Assembly: GCA_964428835.1 (NCBI GenBank)
Contig: CAYRZQ010000021.1
Location: 1 to 64,000, forward strand
Length of the DNA: 64,000 nucleotides
Origin: JAIXWP01 sp964428835
GTDB lineage: Bacteria > Bacteroidota > Bacteroidia > Flavobacteriales_D > Sanyastnellaceae
Reading direction: 5' to 3'
The first letter of the stretch is position 1, and every line of letters starts with the position of its first letter. The notes under the pieces were generated by a model. That model did not search any database. It was not told the origin of the DNA and saw only the letters and a program-made list of their open reading frames with translations. Below are positions 1 through 7,648 of the stretch, one piece after another. The translations under genes and the position numbers were made by a program.

Positions 1-56
1 TACTAGCCTACTAGCCTACTAGCCTACTAGCCTACTAGCCTACTAGCCTACTAGCA
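1..56. repeat. (TACTAGCC)n tandem array, ~7 copies
   Basis: Seven head-to-tail copies of the 8-mer TACTAGCC, the last one ending in A. The array may continue beyond the left edge of the window. It runs into the 3' end of the minus-strand methyltransferase gene: the TAG stop at 43-45 and the last codons (Leu-Val-Gly) are written in repeat sequence. A change in copy number of a unit not divisible by three could alter the extreme C-terminus of that protein. Confidence 0.95.
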
Positions 57-1230
57 CCACCACTCCCTTCAAGTACTCCCCTTCAGGATGGAAGGCGCTG
101 ATGGGGTGGTCTGCGGGTTGGTGCAGTTGGTGTAAAATTTTCACATCACGCTTGGCGGCGATTGCTGCGGCGATTACTGTATTTGTAAAAAGCTGTTTAT
201 CGACCGCTTGTGAGCAAGAGAAGGTAAAAATAATTCCTCCCGGTTTGATCTGACGCATGGCCGCTTCATTGATGCGCAAATAGCCTTGTACAGCCTTGTG
301 TCGAGCACTGAGATGCTTGGCGAACGCAGGCGGATCGAGCACAATCACGTCATAATCGACGTCAATATTTTTCAAGTATTCGACAGCATCTGCTTTGATA
401 ACCGAATGTTTGTTCGGGTCGATATTGTTGAGTCGAATATTTTCTTCTGTTAGTTCTAATGCCTTTTGGCTGCTATCGAGGCTGTGAACGAGTGTGGCAC
501 CGCCCTTAAGCGCATACACAGAGAAACCACCGGTATAACAAAATGTATTGAGCACTTTTTTGCCGGCGCTCATTTCCTGAAGCAGTCTTCTGTTTTCTCT
601 TTGGTCAATAAAGAATCCTGTCTTCTGGCCTTGTTCCCAGTCGATTTTAAACGCATGACCATATTCGTAAGCAACGGTATCTGCTGCTTCGCCAAAGAGG
701 TATGAGTTGACAGGCGCTTCATCGTCTTTGTGGTGGAGCTTCTCGGCGCTCTTGTCATAAATCGCTTGAAGATGTTCTCCGAAAACTTTTTTCAAAGCAT
801 CTACAAATCGAGCGCGCAACTTGTACATACCTGAAGAATGACACTGAATCACGGCTGTGGAGCCATAGATATCGATGATCAATCCTGGAAGGCCATCGCC
901 TTCACCATGCACCAAGCGATAGATTGTAGTGGCCTCATTGCCTGTGAGGCCAAGTTTCATGCGTAGTTCGAAAGCATCGGAGATTTTTTTCTCCCAAATA
1001 TTTTCGAGGTCGATATTTTTCCCAAAACTGAAAATTCTTGCAGCGATACTACCCTCTGAGTAGTGAGCAAAACCTAGTGTTTCCCCTTTGATATCGGCTA
1101 CTTCGATGATATCACCATTTTCAGGTTTCCCATCAATGCGTTGGATGGCACCGCTGAACACCCAAGGGTGATTTCTGCGGATGCTTTGATCCTTGCCGTG
1201 TTTTAGGGTTACTTTAATAAAAGAATTCAT
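43..1230 (-). CDS. rlmI: RlmI-like class I SAM-dependent rRNA methyltransferase
   Basis: Predicted 23S rRNA cytosine-C5 methyltransferase of the RlmI/RlmK family, acting on ribosomes in the cytoplasm. The 395 residues match the family length (about 396 in E. coli RlmI). An N-terminal PUA domain (about 1-75, with the HPWVFSGAI motif) precedes a Rossmann methyltransferase fold with the SAM loop LNTFCYTGGFSVYAL (about 228-242) and the catalytic-site motif VIVLDPPAFAK (about 295-305). The ATG start is supported by a TAGCTTTG box at 1235-1242 so close that the transcript would be nearly leaderless. The stop codon lies inside the (TACTAGCC)n array, so the last residues are repeat-derived. The exact rRNA position methylated is inferred from the family, not seen. 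Confidence 0.88.
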   Translation of the reverse strand: MNSFIKVTLKHGKDQSIRRNHPWVFSGAIQRIDGKPENGDIIEVADIKGETLGFAHYSEGSIAARIFSFGKNIDLENIWEKKISDAFELRMKLGLTGNEATTIYRLVHGEGDGLPGLIIDIYGSTAVIQCHSSGMYKLRARFVDALKKVFGEHLQAIYDKSAEKLHHKDDEAPVNSYLFGEAADTVAYEYGHAFKIDWEQGQKTGFFIDQRENRRLLQEMSAGKKVLNTFCYTGGFSVYALKGGATLVHSLDSSQKALELTEENIRLNNIDPNKHSVIKADAVEYLKNIDVDYDVIVLDPPAFAKHLSARHKAVQGYLRINEAAMRQIKPGGIIFTFSCSQAVDKQLFTNTVIAAAIAAKRDVKILHQLHQPADHPISAFHPEGEYLKGVVVLVG

Positions 1231-1234
1231 CTCG

Positions 1235-1242
1235 CAAAGCTA
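1235..1242 (-). promoter_or_regulatory. TAnnTTTG -7 element for the rRNA methyltransferase
   Basis: Read on the minus strand the sequence is TAGCTTTG, a full match to the Bacteroidota -7 consensus TAnnTTTG. The ATG begins only 5 nt downstream, so the predicted transcription start falls on or beside the start codon, implying a leaderless or near-leaderless mRNA. Confidence 0.5.
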
Positions 1243-1253
1243 CGAATAAGGGC

Positions 1254-3173
1254 TTAATCTGAGAGTCCTGCGAGTGTAATCCTCAAGAGATCATCCATTA
1301 CGAGTTCGCCGTGGTCGAGTTTCCAACGGATCACCTTGGCCAATTCATCTGCTGGAAAGGCTGGTAGAAGAGAGGGCACCTCGTCGATAGTGGGAGTGGT
1401 ATGCAGTAGCAATTCTTGGAGCTCATTCCACATGCGCTCGTAGAGACTGGCTTCCATGCCTTTGCGGGCATGGGCGCGGCATACATCGCACATACCGCAC
1501 GCATCCACGTCTTTTTCCCCAAAATATTCCAGCAGTTGGATGCTCCGGCAGCGATCTTTCTCCACGTAGCGAATCATGGCGTCTACACGCTCTTGTTCGG
1601 CTTTGATGCGGTCTTCATAGACTTCCTTTGAAAGGCGAACATTCTGAGCATGTTCTCTGCTCGAGATGTATGTGATTTTAGGTGTTCCAGTGTTGGGTAC
1701 ATAGTCAAAAACACCTTGTTTATCCAATAATGTCAACTGTTCCACCACTTGTTTTTCGGTGGCGCGCATTTGTTTGGCGATGTCTTGTTCGCGAATCGCG
1801 ACATATTGGTCAAACAGACCTCCATACATCCTTAGGATTTGCTTGATGAAATTATCGAATTGCGGATGGGCGACTTGATAACTATATAAGCCTTGTTTGC
1901 TCACGGCAATACTCAACCGCGAAGGCAAGTGCAAAGCATCACTGAGGGCGATGTAGTTGCCATTTTCCAGCAATTGTAGCGCGTACATAACTTCCGCAGC
2001 CTTGAGGTTGAATTTTTTTACAAAATCAGAAATATTAAAATCAAATTGCGTTTCCAAACCGGCACCTATGGCCAGTTGGAAGTGATTCCCGAGACTGTTG
2101 TAAACGTTGCGAATGGTTTCTATCGGAGGGAATTTGGCTTTCAATTTTTCTTTTAGGGAAAGAATATCACCGCTGTTGTAAAGTAGGATTCCATAGGCTT
2201 TTTGACCATCTCTACCCGCGCGACCTGCTTCTTGAAAATAAGCTTCAGGTGAGGCAGGGACGTCCATGTGCACCACTACTCTCACATCGGGTTTGTCGAT
2301 GCCCATACCGAAGGCATTGGTAGCACAGATGACGCGTGTATCATTGCGCATCCAGCGAGAGAAGACAGCATCTTTTTCAGCATTGGTGAGTCCAGCGTGG
2401 TAGAAGCTCGCACTGATTTTGTGTTGTGTTAAATACAACGCCACCTCTTTCGTTCGCGCTCTGGTACCGCAGTAAACAACAGCAGTGCCTTTGATTTTTT
2501 TTAATATTTCTAATAATTTCTCTTCTTTATTTTCATGTTGAATGACAACGTAAGCCAAGTTGGGTCGGGCGAAACTTGTTCCCAGTACATTCTCTAATTT
2601 GAAGCGAAGCTTGTTTTGAATATCGCTTACCACCGCAGGTGTTGCGCTTGCGGTGAGGGCAAGGATAGGCACATTGGGTTGAAAGTCGCGCAGAGCGGCA
2701 ATGTCCAGGTAACTCGGACGGAAATCATAGCCCCATTGTGAAATGCAATGCGCTTCATCGACTGCGATGAGGCTGACGTTCATTCGCTTAAAGCGCTCTT
2801 GAAACAGATGGTTTTTGAGCCTTTCAGGAGCAACGTAGAGGAACTTTATTTTCCCTGCGACGCACTGGTCGAGGGTTTTGTCGATTTCTTTGAAGTTTAA
2901 TGCTGAAGTAATCGCAGCCGCTGGAATACCGCGGCTGATGAGATTGTTCACTTGATCATGCATCAATGACAGGAGCGGGCTTACGACCAGGCACATGCCC
3001 GGCAAAGCAAGGGCAGGAACCTGAAAACACACCGATTTGCCGCCTCCCGTGGGCAAGAGTGCGAGCGTGTCATTGCCATTGATGACAGACAATACAATGT
3101 CTTCCTGCTTTGGTCTAAAAGCAGAGTGACCCCAATAGCGTTTTAATATTTCTAAAGGTTGTAATGTCGACAC
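1254..3173 (-). CDS. recQ: ATP-dependent DNA helicase RecQ
   Basis: A 3'-5' superfamily 2 DNA helicase for recombination and replication-fork repair. Visible motifs: Walker A LPTGGGKS (about 40-47), DEAH box with the RecQ aromatic loop DEAHCISQWGYDFRPSY (from about 139), and the motif VI region AGRAGRDGQ (from about 326). A zinc-binding segment with CRSIQLLEYFG and CGMCDVC (about 530-560) is followed by a short winged-helix-like C-terminal region. At 639 residues it is typical of Bacteroidota RecQ. I do not see a clear HRDC domain, which many short RecQ proteins lack. The gene is 23 bp upstream of the rRNA methyltransferase on the same strand and divergent from tpiA. Confidence 0.96.
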   Translation of the reverse strand: MSTLQPLEILKRYWGHSAFRPKQEDIVLSVINGNDTLALLPTGGGKSVCFQVPALALPGMCLVVSPLLSLMHDQVNNLISRGIPAAAITSALNFKEIDKTLDQCVAGKIKFLYVAPERLKNHLFQERFKRMNVSLIAVDEAHCISQWGYDFRPSYLDIAALRDFQPNVPILALTASATPAVVSDIQNKLRFKLENVLGTSFARPNLAYVVIQHENKEEKLLEILKKIKGTAVVYCGTRARTKEVALYLTQHKISASFYHAGLTNAEKDAVFSRWMRNDTRVICATNAFGMGIDKPDVRVVVHMDVPASPEAYFQEAGRAGRDGQKAYGILLYNSGDILSLKEKLKAKFPPIETIRNVYNSLGNHFQLAIGAGLETQFDFNISDFVKKFNLKAAEVMYALQLLENGNYIALSDALHLPSRLSIAVSKQGLYSYQVAHPQFDNFIKQILRMYGGLFDQYVAIREQDIAKQMRATEKQVVEQLTLLDKQGVFDYVPNTGTPKITYISSREHAQNVRLSKEVYEDRIKAEQERVDAMIRYVEKDRCRSIQLLEYFGEKDVDACGMCDVCRAHARKGMEASLYERMWNELQELLLHTTPTIDEVPSLLPAFPADELAKVIRWKLDHGELVMDDLLRITLAGLSD

Positions 3174-3213
3174 GCTGCTAAATTACAATGAATGCTGCTA
3201 CAAGGTGAAAGGT

Positions 3214-3221
3214 TATATTTG
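3214..3221 (+). promoter_or_regulatory. TAnnTTTG -7 element for tpiA-prmA
   Basis: TATATTTG matches the Bacteroidota -7 consensus and ends 20 nt before the tpiA ATG. It predicts a leader of about 14 nt. No clear -33 TTTG is seen at the expected spacing. Confidence 0.6.
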
Positions 3222-3241
3222 CGCATAAAATAATTCGAATT

Positions 3242-4003
3242 ATGCGCAAGAAAATCGTAGCAGGCAATTGGAAAATGAATAAGACCATTGATGAAGCAAT
3301 GGAATTGGCCGTAAAACTTCAGGAAGAAAGCAGCAGTTTTCCCAAGAATGTGGAAGTAGTGGTGGCACCACCTGCTTTGTATTTGGCCACGATAGAGATG
3401 ATTGAGGATTTGGGCTTTTCACTTTCTGCTCAAAATTGCTCACACCATGATTTTGGCGCATTCACGGGCGAAACAAGTCCTGCTATGTTGAAGGCAATGA
3501 ATGTAAAATATTGCATCCTCGGACATAGTGAAAGAAGACAATATTTTCACGAAACGGACGCCATCGTGGCATCGAAGGTGGACGCGTGTTTAAGGAATAA
3601 AGTACAACCTATTTTCTGTTGCGGAGAGGTATTGGAAGAACGCAAGGCGGGAAAACACTTTGATACAGTGAAGTCTCAGGTGGAGAATGCATTATTTCAT
3701 TTGACAAAAGAAGAATTTGCAAAAGTTGTTATTGCCTACGAACCTGTGTGGGCGATTGGCACTGGTGTTACAGCGAGCAATGATGAAGCGCAAGAGATGC
3801 ATGCATTCATTCGCGCTACGGTAGAAGGGAAGTATGGAAAAGAGATTGCGGACGCAGTGATCATACTTTATGGAGGTTCTGTGAATGCGACCAACAGTGC
3901 AGAACTATTTGCGTGTCCGGATGTGGATGGCGGATTGGTGGGAGGCGCTTCTTTGAAGGCCAATGATTTTATGACCATCATCAAATCTGCGGGGCAAGCA
4001 TGA
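3242..4003 (+). CDS. tpiA: Triosephosphate isomerase
   Basis: Interconverts dihydroxyacetone phosphate and glyceraldehyde 3-phosphate in glycolysis and gluconeogenesis. The 253 residues have the full set of active-site signatures: N-terminal GNWKMNKT with Lys11, GHSERR with His95, the signature AYEPVWAIGTG with catalytic Glu167 and the flexible loop behind it, and the phosphate-binding GGSV and GGASL loops near the C-terminus. The start is the first ATG after a TATATTTG box. The last four bases overlap the prmA start (ATGA), indicating translational coupling of the two genes in one operon. Confidence 0.97.
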   Translation: MRKKIVAGNWKMNKTIDEAMELAVKLQEESSSFPKNVEVVVAPPALYLATIEMIEDLGFSLSAQNCSHHDFGAFTGETSPAMLKAMNVKYCILGHSERRQYFHETDAIVASKVDACLRNKVQPIFCCGEVLEERKAGKHFDTVKSQVENALFHLTKEEFAKVVIAYEPVWAIGTGVTASNDEAQEMHAFIRATVEGKYGKEIADAVIILYGGSVNATNSAELFACPDVDGGLVGGASLKANDFMTIIKSAGQA

Positions 4004-4833
4004 ATTATTTAGAAGTAGAATTTACGCTGCGCCCGCTTTTACCGGCACGTGAAGTGTTGGTGGCTGAGCTTGCAGACCGTGGCTTTGATAGTTTTGACGA
4101 AACGGACGAAGGCATCAAAGCCTATATCCCTGTTGACTCGTGGAGCGACGAAACGCTCGAAGATTTGATGACCGAAGAAATAGACGAACAAGAAATTTCA
4201 TGGACCATAAAAGTCATTGAAGCCACCAATTGGAATGCGGAGTGGGAGAAGAATTTTGAGCCCATAATTGTAGATGGTCGTTGTCTTATTCGCGCACCAT
4301 TTCACGAAGAGGGAAGTGGGTTTGAGCATGTGATTACTATTGAACCTAAGATGTCGTTCGGCACTGGTCATCACAGCACCACGCATTTGATGATTAGTGA
4401 AATGCTTCAGACGGACTTTGTAGGTCAAACGGTGTTGGATATGGGCAGTGGCACTGGCGTGTTGGCGATTCTTGCGGAGAAATTGGGAGCCACGGATATT
4501 GATGCGATCGACATTGACGAATGGGCCTTTGAAAATGCAGAGGAGAATAAAATTAGAAATGGAGCTACGCGCATCACTTGTTATCAAGGTGGTGCAGAGT
4601 TGTTGGGCAAAAAAGTTTACGATACGATTTTGGCCAATATCAATCGCAACATCTTGCTTCGCGACATGCATGCGTATGCAGCGGTTTTGAAGTCGGGAGG
4701 AATGATTTTGTTCAGCGGCTTTTATAGCCAAGATATTCCCTATCTATTAGAAGAAGGCGCCAAGCACGGACTTACCCAAATCCATCAGCGGGAGCTCAAC
4801 GAGTGGAATTTATTGTCGATGAAGAAAGGATAA
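4000..4833 (+). CDS. prmA: Ribosomal protein L11 methyltransferase
   Basis: Methylates lysines and the N-terminus of ribosomal protein L11 using SAM. The 277-residue product has an N-terminal substrate-recognition domain (about 1-90), a linker, and a Rossmann domain with motif I VLDMGSGTGVLAI (about 145-157), the acidic motif DIDEWAFENAEEN, and the NxN-containing segment ILANINRNILL. The segment MSFGTGHHSTT just before motif I is typical of PrmA. It overlaps tpiA by 4 bp and is followed within a few bases by a strong terminator. Pairing with tpiA is common in Bacteroidota. Confidence 0.94.
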   Translation: MNYLEVEFTLRPLLPAREVLVAELADRGFDSFDETDEGIKAYIPVDSWSDETLEDLMTEEIDEQEISWTIKVIEATNWNAEWEKNFEPIIVDGRCLIRAPFHEEGSGFEHVITIEPKMSFGTGHHSTTHLMISEMLQTDFVGQTVLDMGSGTGVLAILAEKLGATDIDAIDIDEWAFENAEENKIRNGATRITCYQGGAELLGKKVYDTILANINRNILLRDMHAYAAVLKSGGMILFSGFYSQDIPYLLEEGAKHGLTQIHQRELNEWNLLSMKKG

Positions 4834-4835
4834 AA

Positions 4836-4865
4836 AAAAGCCTCGAAATTTTCGAGGCTTTTTTC
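4836..4865. terminator. Bidirectional rho-independent terminator
   Basis: A near-perfect palindrome, AAAAGCCTCGAAA and TTTCGAGGCTTTT around one or a few loop bases. It has a T-run on the plus side and an A-run on the other, so it can end transcripts from both strands. It lies between the convergent prmA (+) and the last gene of the glucan locus (-), directly abutting both. Confidence 0.93.
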
Positions 4866-5705
4866 TTATCCGCCACAGTCGAACGGATAAACTTCTATGC
4901 TGGGGTTCGAGGGTAAGAATCCCGGTCGGACCACAAAATACCGCAGTTCCCGAATGGTTTGTGTAGCAGGTACAATTCCGTTAAAGAATTGCTCAGGAAG
5001 AATTGTAATTCTAAATTCTCCTGGTTTCCCTGGTACAGGCTTCATCTTTAGAGCTGGTGTATTCGTTACCTGTGCATTTGGTACATAAGGATACACGTTG
5101 AATGCAGTATTTCCTCTTGCAATAATTTGAATATAACATTCGTCAGCACCAATATTTTGGAGACTAGTATTAAGTTCAATATTGTTGTTGTAGGTAATGC
5201 TAATGAAGTCATCAGCATTTCCTATCTCAGGAAACGTGCAATACAAATCATCGCAAAGTTTTGGGATGATTACAATGTTCAAGTCTTCTGTTTTCGCTTC
5301 CAAAGGCATGTCTGGAAAGTCATTTCCGTTGCGAAGTTTGGCGAGACATGAAATACCGCGGGCGAATAATTGAGGTCCAGAAACTCCGTAGAAAGTGGTA
5401 GGTACGATTTCGAATTTGAAAAGCAATCCACTTACGTGTGTCATTTTTCTGGCAGATGCGCTTTCATTCCATTCACCATTGCCACCATTATCTGCTGGCT
5501 GCCATGTCCAGATATACACATCATTGATGGCCTCAGGATGCGCAAGGAGTCGATCTTTCAAACCAGTGTATGTCGTTTGAGAAACATCGATATAAATAGT
5601 TAATGGCTCATCAGCGCCTGTTGGTGAGGGGAGGACATAGGCCGCTTGACCAAACAACAACTGCGATGCAAAAATTGATAGGAATATGCTAAATAATTTT
5701 TTCAT
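4866..5705 (-). CDS. Secreted protein with two amylase-N-terminal-type domains (SusE/F-like role?)
   Basis: A 279-residue protein with a signal peptide (MKKLFSIFLSIFASQLLFGQ) and no obvious catalytic motif. It appears to be two tandem related domains (about 22-140 and 150-279). Each ends in a similar signature: FKFEIVPTTFYGV...ARGISCLAKLRNG in the first and FRITILPEQFFNG...IRELRYFVVRPG in the second. The same signature occurs in the N-terminal region of the amylase upstream in this locus (HRITINPSTFYDL...ITRLMFVFRNQSG). I infer a surface glucan-binding accessory protein comparable in role, not necessarily in sequence, to SusE/SusF. It has no lipobox and no T9SS tail, so how it stays at the surface is unclear. 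It is the last gene of the locus, 9 bp after the preceding lipoprotein gene. It may fall in a DUF family such as DUF4961; I am not certain. Confidence 0.72.
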   Translation of the reverse strand: MKKLFSIFLSIFASQLLFGQAAYVLPSPTGADEPLTIYIDVSQTTYTGLKDRLLAHPEAINDVYIWTWQPADNGGNGEWNESASARKMTHVSGLLFKFEIVPTTFYGVSGPQLFARGISCLAKLRNGNDFPDMPLEAKTEDLNIVIIPKLCDDLYCTFPEIGNADDFISITYNNNIELNTSLQNIGADECYIQIIARGNTAFNVYPYVPNAQVTNTPALKMKPVPGKPGEFRITILPEQFFNGIVPATQTIRELRYFVVRPGFLPSNPSIEVYPFDCGG

Positions 5706-5714
5706 GGGAGTGGT

Positions 5715-6215
5715 TTATTGACGGGTGAAACGGAATTTGTAGATAACAGTGTTGGTTCTATTTCCTGAACCGTCTTCGCAGAAACGAGGTACATCGATAG
5801 CGAGTTCGTTGTCGAATTCTCTCACCATAGCTCCGAGTGGAAGCTCGATGATTTCGGTTTCGTTTTGTAGAATCAATTTACTTGGAGCTTGGTCGTTGTC
5901 AAATGACCAAGTACCGCCCGTACCAAAGAAGTTTCTTCCGGCACCAGGAGTTACAGTATATGTGCGGTCGCTGCTGCTGAAGGCGAGTGTGAGTAGATCT
6001 TGTCCCTCAACAACATAAAATTCTGTCAAATCTCTCTCTTCTTGAATTGGATTATTCAGATCCACCTGAGAAAATTTTGAAACTTTCCAGGTGCCAGAAA
6101 GTCCCGCCACTTTATCGGATGGCGTTCCTAATTCTCCTTTTAAATCAGGTCTGCACGCACTGAAAAGTGTGATGACTGAAATGATTAGGACTGATATTTT
6201 TATATTCATTTTCAT
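5715..6215 (-). CDS. Small lipoprotein of a Sus-like locus (DUF5004-like)
   Basis: A 166-residue protein with a lipoprotein signal ending in LFSAC (Cys about 20), so probably anchored in the outer membrane. The mature part begins its conserved region with LSGTWKVSKF and contains a central TYTVTPG...GGTWSFDN segment, resembling lipocalin-like DUF5004 proteins that sit behind SusD in many Bacteroidota glycan loci. The function is not known; a glycan-binding or assembly role is inferred only from position. It lies 18 bp after the susD homologue and 9 bp before the next gene, consistent with one transcript. Confidence 0.75.
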   Translation of the reverse strand: MKMNIKISVLIISVITLFSACRPDLKGELGTPSDKVAGLSGTWKVSKFSQVDLNNPIQEERDLTEFYVVEGQDLLTLAFSSSDRTYTVTPGAGRNFFGTGGTWSFDNDQAPSKLILQNETEIIELPLGAMVREFDNELAIDVPRFCEDGSGNRTNTVIYKFRFTRQ

Positions 6216-6233
6216 TGATTTTGTATTGTAAAA

Positions 6234-7637
6234 TTAACAACCTCCTTCTGGATTTCCAACAAAGTTAGCTCCAGTAAATTCACTGTTGGGGAATTGAAGT
6301 GCCATTCCAGGACAGTTCCATGGAGCTCCACGAACAATAATATTTTCGCCGCTAGCACCAATTCTTCTTATTTGATCGAGGCGATAGCCTTCACTGATAG
6401 TTTCTTTTCTAAACTCATCACGTGCAGCAAGAATAATTTGTTGGGCCGTAGAGCTAGATGGAAGGTCATTTAAGCCTACTCCATAAGCTCTATCACGAAT
6501 AGCGTTGATGTCTTCAATGGCAATGCTAAGATCGCCGTTTACCATAGCAATCGCTTCTGCACGGATAAGGTGAATGTGAGTGAGACGAATAACGGGTATG
6601 GAGAAGAAGAACGATTCTGTAGCATTCGATCCAAATCTTTTAGATACGATTTGACCTCCTTCAAGATTGGTCCAAGCTGCGATTCTGGCGTCAGTTGGAC
6701 TTAGATTTAAGAAGTTATAAAGCTCATTACTGTAGCTCAATTGAGCACCCGCAGCACCTGGCCAGTAATTGTTTCTGAACCCTTCATTTCTTACATCCGA
6801 GAACCCGTTAATTTGACTGCTGAAGATTCCAAAGATAGTTTCTGTGTTAGGCGTAAGATATGCCTCTTCGGTAAATGACTGGTAGGTGTCAAGATTATCC
6901 AAAAGGGTAAATCTGCCACTATTGATTACTTCATTAGCGAAGTTGACTGCACCTTGATAATCCATCTTTTGGAAAAGAACTTGCGTCATCAAGGCAGCCG
7001 CGGACATTCTATCCGCATATCCAGGATTTGTCGAAGGAAGGTTGTCAAAAGCAAATTGTAAATCGCTAATGATGAATTGATAACATTCACTAACAGTACT
7101 TCTGTTTTTCGGGAATGGGCTCGCTTCGTCACGAATTACAATTCCTAAGTGGCTATTATCTGATGTGTAGCCCCATGGTTGAGCCCAGAGCTTTAGCGCC
7201 CAATAATGACAAATAGCTCTTATGAATCGAGACTCAGCAATGATTTTTTGTTTTTCATCAGTAGAGATTTCAGAAACTAAATCAACGCTTTCAATTGCAG
7301 TATTGGCGCGATAAATTGCGCGGTACAAATCAGCATACAAACCATTGGTATAGCCTGTAAAGAAGTTGACATCACGCTCATAAACCGCAATGAAGTCATT
7401 ATTAGTTATAGGACGAGCTAAATTATCTGTGAGCATTTCCGATGTGTTTTGGATGTTGCCATCGAACACATTGCCAAGAACGTCATAGCATGAGTTTACA
7501 AGTTTCCTCAAGTCTTCACCGCTTCTGATGGCCTCGGTATCGAGCGGCTCAGTAGGGTCTACTTCAATCCATTTCTTGCAGCCCGCCATGGAAAAGATAA
7601 GAAGAAATGCCAGGATATATATTTTATTACTTTTCAT
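6234..7637 (-). CDS. SusD/RagB-family outer-membrane glycan-binding lipoprotein
   Basis: Surface lipoprotein that caps the SusC channel and binds the glycan. The 467 residues start with a lipobox signal (FSMAGC) and the typical SusD opening KKWIEVDPTEPL, followed by TPR-like helical segments (for example RFIRAICHYWALKLW and HLIRAEAIAMVNGDLSIAIEDINAIRDRA split across the fold). The C-terminus has the RagB/SusD RDEFRKETISEGYRLDQIRR motif region. It is 11 bp downstream of the susC homologue. The glycan specificity cannot be read from the sequence; the GH13 enzyme in the same locus makes starch or another alpha-glucan the likely substrate. Confidence 0.93.
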   Translation of the reverse strand: MKSNKIYILAFLLIFSMAGCKKWIEVDPTEPLDTEAIRSGEDLRKLVNSCYDVLGNVFDGNIQNTSEMLTDNLARPITNNDFIAVYERDVNFFTGYTNGLYADLYRAIYRANTAIESVDLVSEISTDEKQKIIAESRFIRAICHYWALKLWAQPWGYTSDNSHLGIVIRDEASPFPKNRSTVSECYQFIISDLQFAFDNLPSTNPGYADRMSAAALMTQVLFQKMDYQGAVNFANEVINSGRFTLLDNLDTYQSFTEEAYLTPNTETIFGIFSSQINGFSDVRNEGFRNNYWPGAAGAQLSYSNELYNFLNLSPTDARIAAWTNLEGGQIVSKRFGSNATESFFFSIPVIRLTHIHLIRAEAIAMVNGDLSIAIEDINAIRDRAYGVGLNDLPSSSTAQQIILAARDEFRKETISEGYRLDQIRRIGASGENIIVRGAPWNCPGMALQFPNSEFTGANFVGNPEGGC

Positions 7638-7648
7638 CGGTGTTCAGA

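Noticed and set aside
1..56. CRISPR-like direct repeats
   Set aside because: The units are contiguous 8-mers with no spacers and no cas genes in the window; the same applies to the other short arrays.
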